Below the pieces are notes generated by a model, which did no database searches, was not told where the DNA came from, and saw nothing but the letters and a program-made list of their open reading frames with translations. The position numbers and the translations under genes are program-made. This document shows, piece by piece, positions 32,607-33,912 of a stretch of 33,912 nt of DNA (its first letter is position 1; each line of letters begins with the position of its first letter). Source of the stretch: Pseudomonadales bacterium (GTDB lineage Bacteria > Pseudomonadota > Gammaproteobacteria > Pseudomonadales > Azotimanducaceae); assembly GCA_017854255.1 (NCBI GenBank), contig JAFMIA010000030.1, positions 1-33,912 on the forward strand. The letters run 5' to 3'.

Positions 32607-33912
32607 CTAGAGCGTTTGCGCCCGTCCCAGCGGCAGACCGCGCTCATAGCATTGACTAATCATTTCCCCGGTGCTGGCTTTTTGAAAATAAAAGCCTTGC
32701 CCGAGGTCACACCCAAGTTCCTGAAGTAACTTCAGCTGAGCTTGCGTCTCAACGCCTTCTGCCACGATTTTTAACCCCAAACTGTGCCCCAAGTCGATGA
32801 TCGCCTTTGCGATAATAAAATCGTCCGTGTCTGGCGCCAACTCCTGAATAAAGGCGCGATCAATCTTCAGGGTGTCCAATGGAAACCGCTTTAAATAAGC
32901 CAGCGATGAATATCCCGTCCCAAAATCATCCACACTGATTTTGTGCCCTCTTGCCCGGAAGGTTTCTAAAAGTTTTAAATTATTATCAATGGCCTTCATT
33001 GCCACGCTCTCGGTGATCTCTAAGCCAATTTGCTGGGGTTGCAAATCGTACTCAAAGATCAGATGGTCCAGTCGATCAACCAAGGCCTCCGTGAACTGCT
33101 CAGAAGAAATATTGACCGCAATGGAAAAGCCGTCAATCGCTTTTGAATTAAACGCCTTGAGCTGCTGGCAGACCGTCTCGAGCATCAAATCCCCGAGCAA
33201 CAGGACCAAACCACTTTTTTCAGCCAACGGGATAAAGTCATCGGGCGGGATAAATACGTCGTCCGGTAATGGCCAGCGGACCAACGCCTCAAAGCTCACA
33301 ATTTTGAGTGTTTTTAGGTCAACAATGGGCTGAAAATAGGGTCGCAGAACCCGTTGATTGATCGCGTCCTGAAGCTTCGAGCGCATCAAGAGCATGGCCT
33401 TAGCCTTTTCATGCATCGCAACATCAAAGACCAAAGCCGCTAGGCCCTCAGACTTTGCCCGTCCCATTGCGGTTTCGCCATCGCGAACCATATCCGTTGC
33501 CGCAACATACTCACCGGGACCAAAAACCAGACCACAATGCGAGTCAACCGTCACCTTCTCATCCGGTGCCCATTCAATACTGCCGTGAATCAACCCTTGT
33601 AGGGACTCGATGGTCTCCAGAATCAAACCCGGATCACGGCCATCACTGCGTAACAGGACAAACCGACCACCCCCCAGATGCGAGAGCGTATCATCCGGTT
33701 GTGCGATCCGCTGAATGCGGCGGGCAACCTCGGCAATCGCGTGATCACCTGCTGAAAATCCAAGCGCTTGGTTAATCACGCTCAAGCCTTCAACGCTGAT
33801 CACCACCACCGCAAACGGCGCCGGACCCTGGCCCTCATCGGCCCGTTTGGAAATCAATCGCGTGGTCAGGCGGTCCAAAAACAGTTGCCGATTCGGGAGC
33901 GACGTCAGGTCA
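32607..33912 (-). CDS. GGDEF-EAL domain protein (5' end beyond window)
   Basis: C-terminal 435 residues of a cyclic-di-GMP signalling protein; the frame stays open to the right edge with DLTSLPNRQLFLDRLTTRL, the beginning of a GGDEF domain, so the start and any sensor domain lie outside. The GGDEF signature is degenerate (GGGRF in HLGGGRFVLL), so cyclase activity is unlikely. The EAL half keeps the catalytic elements: SFEALVRW, NISSEQF, EITESVAM, VDDFGTGYSSL, LKIDRAFI and IVAEGVETQAQL. It is probably a phosphodiesterase, with the GGDEF part perhaps binding GTP allosterically. Confidence 0.9.
   Translation of the reverse strand, partial: DLTSLPNRQLFLDRLTTRLISKRADEGQGPAPFAVVVISVEGLSVINQALGFSAGDHAIAEVARRIQRIAQPDDTLSHLGGGRFVLLRSDGRDPGLILETIESLQGLIHGSIEWAPDEKVTVDSHCGLVFGPGEYVAATDMVRDGETAMGRAKSEGLAALVFDVAMHEKAKAMLLMRSKLQDAINQRVLRPYFQPIVDLKTLKIVSFEALVRWPLPDDVFIPPDDFIPLAEKSGLVLLLGDLMLETVCQQLKAFNSKAIDGFSIAVNISSEQFTEALVDRLDHLIFEYDLQPQQIGLEITESVAMKAIDNNLKLLETFRARGHKISVDDFGTGYSSLAYLKRFPLDTLKIDRAFIQELAPDTDDFIIAKAIIDLGHSLGLKIVAEGVETQAQLKLLQELGCDLGQGFYFQKASTGEMISQCYERGLPLGRAQTL

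Overview
The window reads as ordinary chromosome from a heterotrophic gammaproteobacterium of moderate GC, most likely free-living and possibly marine. The lineage call is inference. It rests on an EfpL/YeiP-type elongation factor P paralogue, a QSregVF_b/DUF3820 protein, an AlgZ/AlgR-like LytTR two-component pair and FadB-type beta-oxidation fusions. I see no phage, integrase, transposase, CRISPR array, rRNA or tRNA. Several spacers of 300-700 bp and one clearly decayed gene show that the genome is not tightly streamlined.

Layout. (1) 1-631 has no convincing gene. (2) 632-3836, leftward: LytTR response regulator and its LytS/AlgZ-type histidine kinase (GTGA overlap), a broken PLP aminotransferase whose 5' end meets a 16-bp tandem array, and an NTF2/SnoaL-like protein. 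(3) 4517-9432, rightward: MBL-fold hydrolase, MFE-2-like SDR, atypical enoyl-CoA hydratase homologue and acyl-CoA synthetase, a lipid or acyl-CoA block. (4) efpL (leftward) and a DUF3820 gene diverge with only 20 bp between their first start codons, followed by an ABM-family protein. (5) 10935-17147, leftward: a PF00756-type esterase, then an RND efflux operon (TetR, adaptor, permease; all junctions 4-bp overlaps) with a candidate TetR operator upstream. (6) A DUF3293 gene and a membrane diguanylate cyclase diverge. (7) 19054-22560, leftward: GNAT, small membrane protein, PhyH-type dioxygenase and an iron-sulfur (6-4) photolyase. (8) A TPR protein, an acyl-CoA-dehydrogenase-like short protein, a small membrane protein and a FadB-like trifunctional-type fusion. 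(9) An amidohydrolase, a TauD-type dioxygenase, and a periplasmic cyclophilin overlapping a PafA-like phosphatase. (10) An SDR without its catalytic Tyr/Lys and a GGDEF-EAL protein cut by the right edge.

No obvious new defence or mobile system is present. The most unusual structure is a set of three short tandem arrays (periods 16, 12 and 16 bp) at 3250-3329, 21486-21558 and 28695-28773. Each lies at the 5' end of a leftward gene, in the same orientation, and shares a loose core (AT-GAT ... TTTC on the + strand). On the coding strand each unit looks like a purine-rich Shine-Dalgarno-like stretch followed by ATG or a near-ATG, so the arrays look like tandem duplications of a translation-initiation region. 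Other points of interest are enzyme homologues that lack catalytic residues (enoyl-CoA hydratase at 6481, SDR at 31880), an RND permease with two extra hydrophobic segments and a glycine-rich insert, and the truncated aminotransferase.
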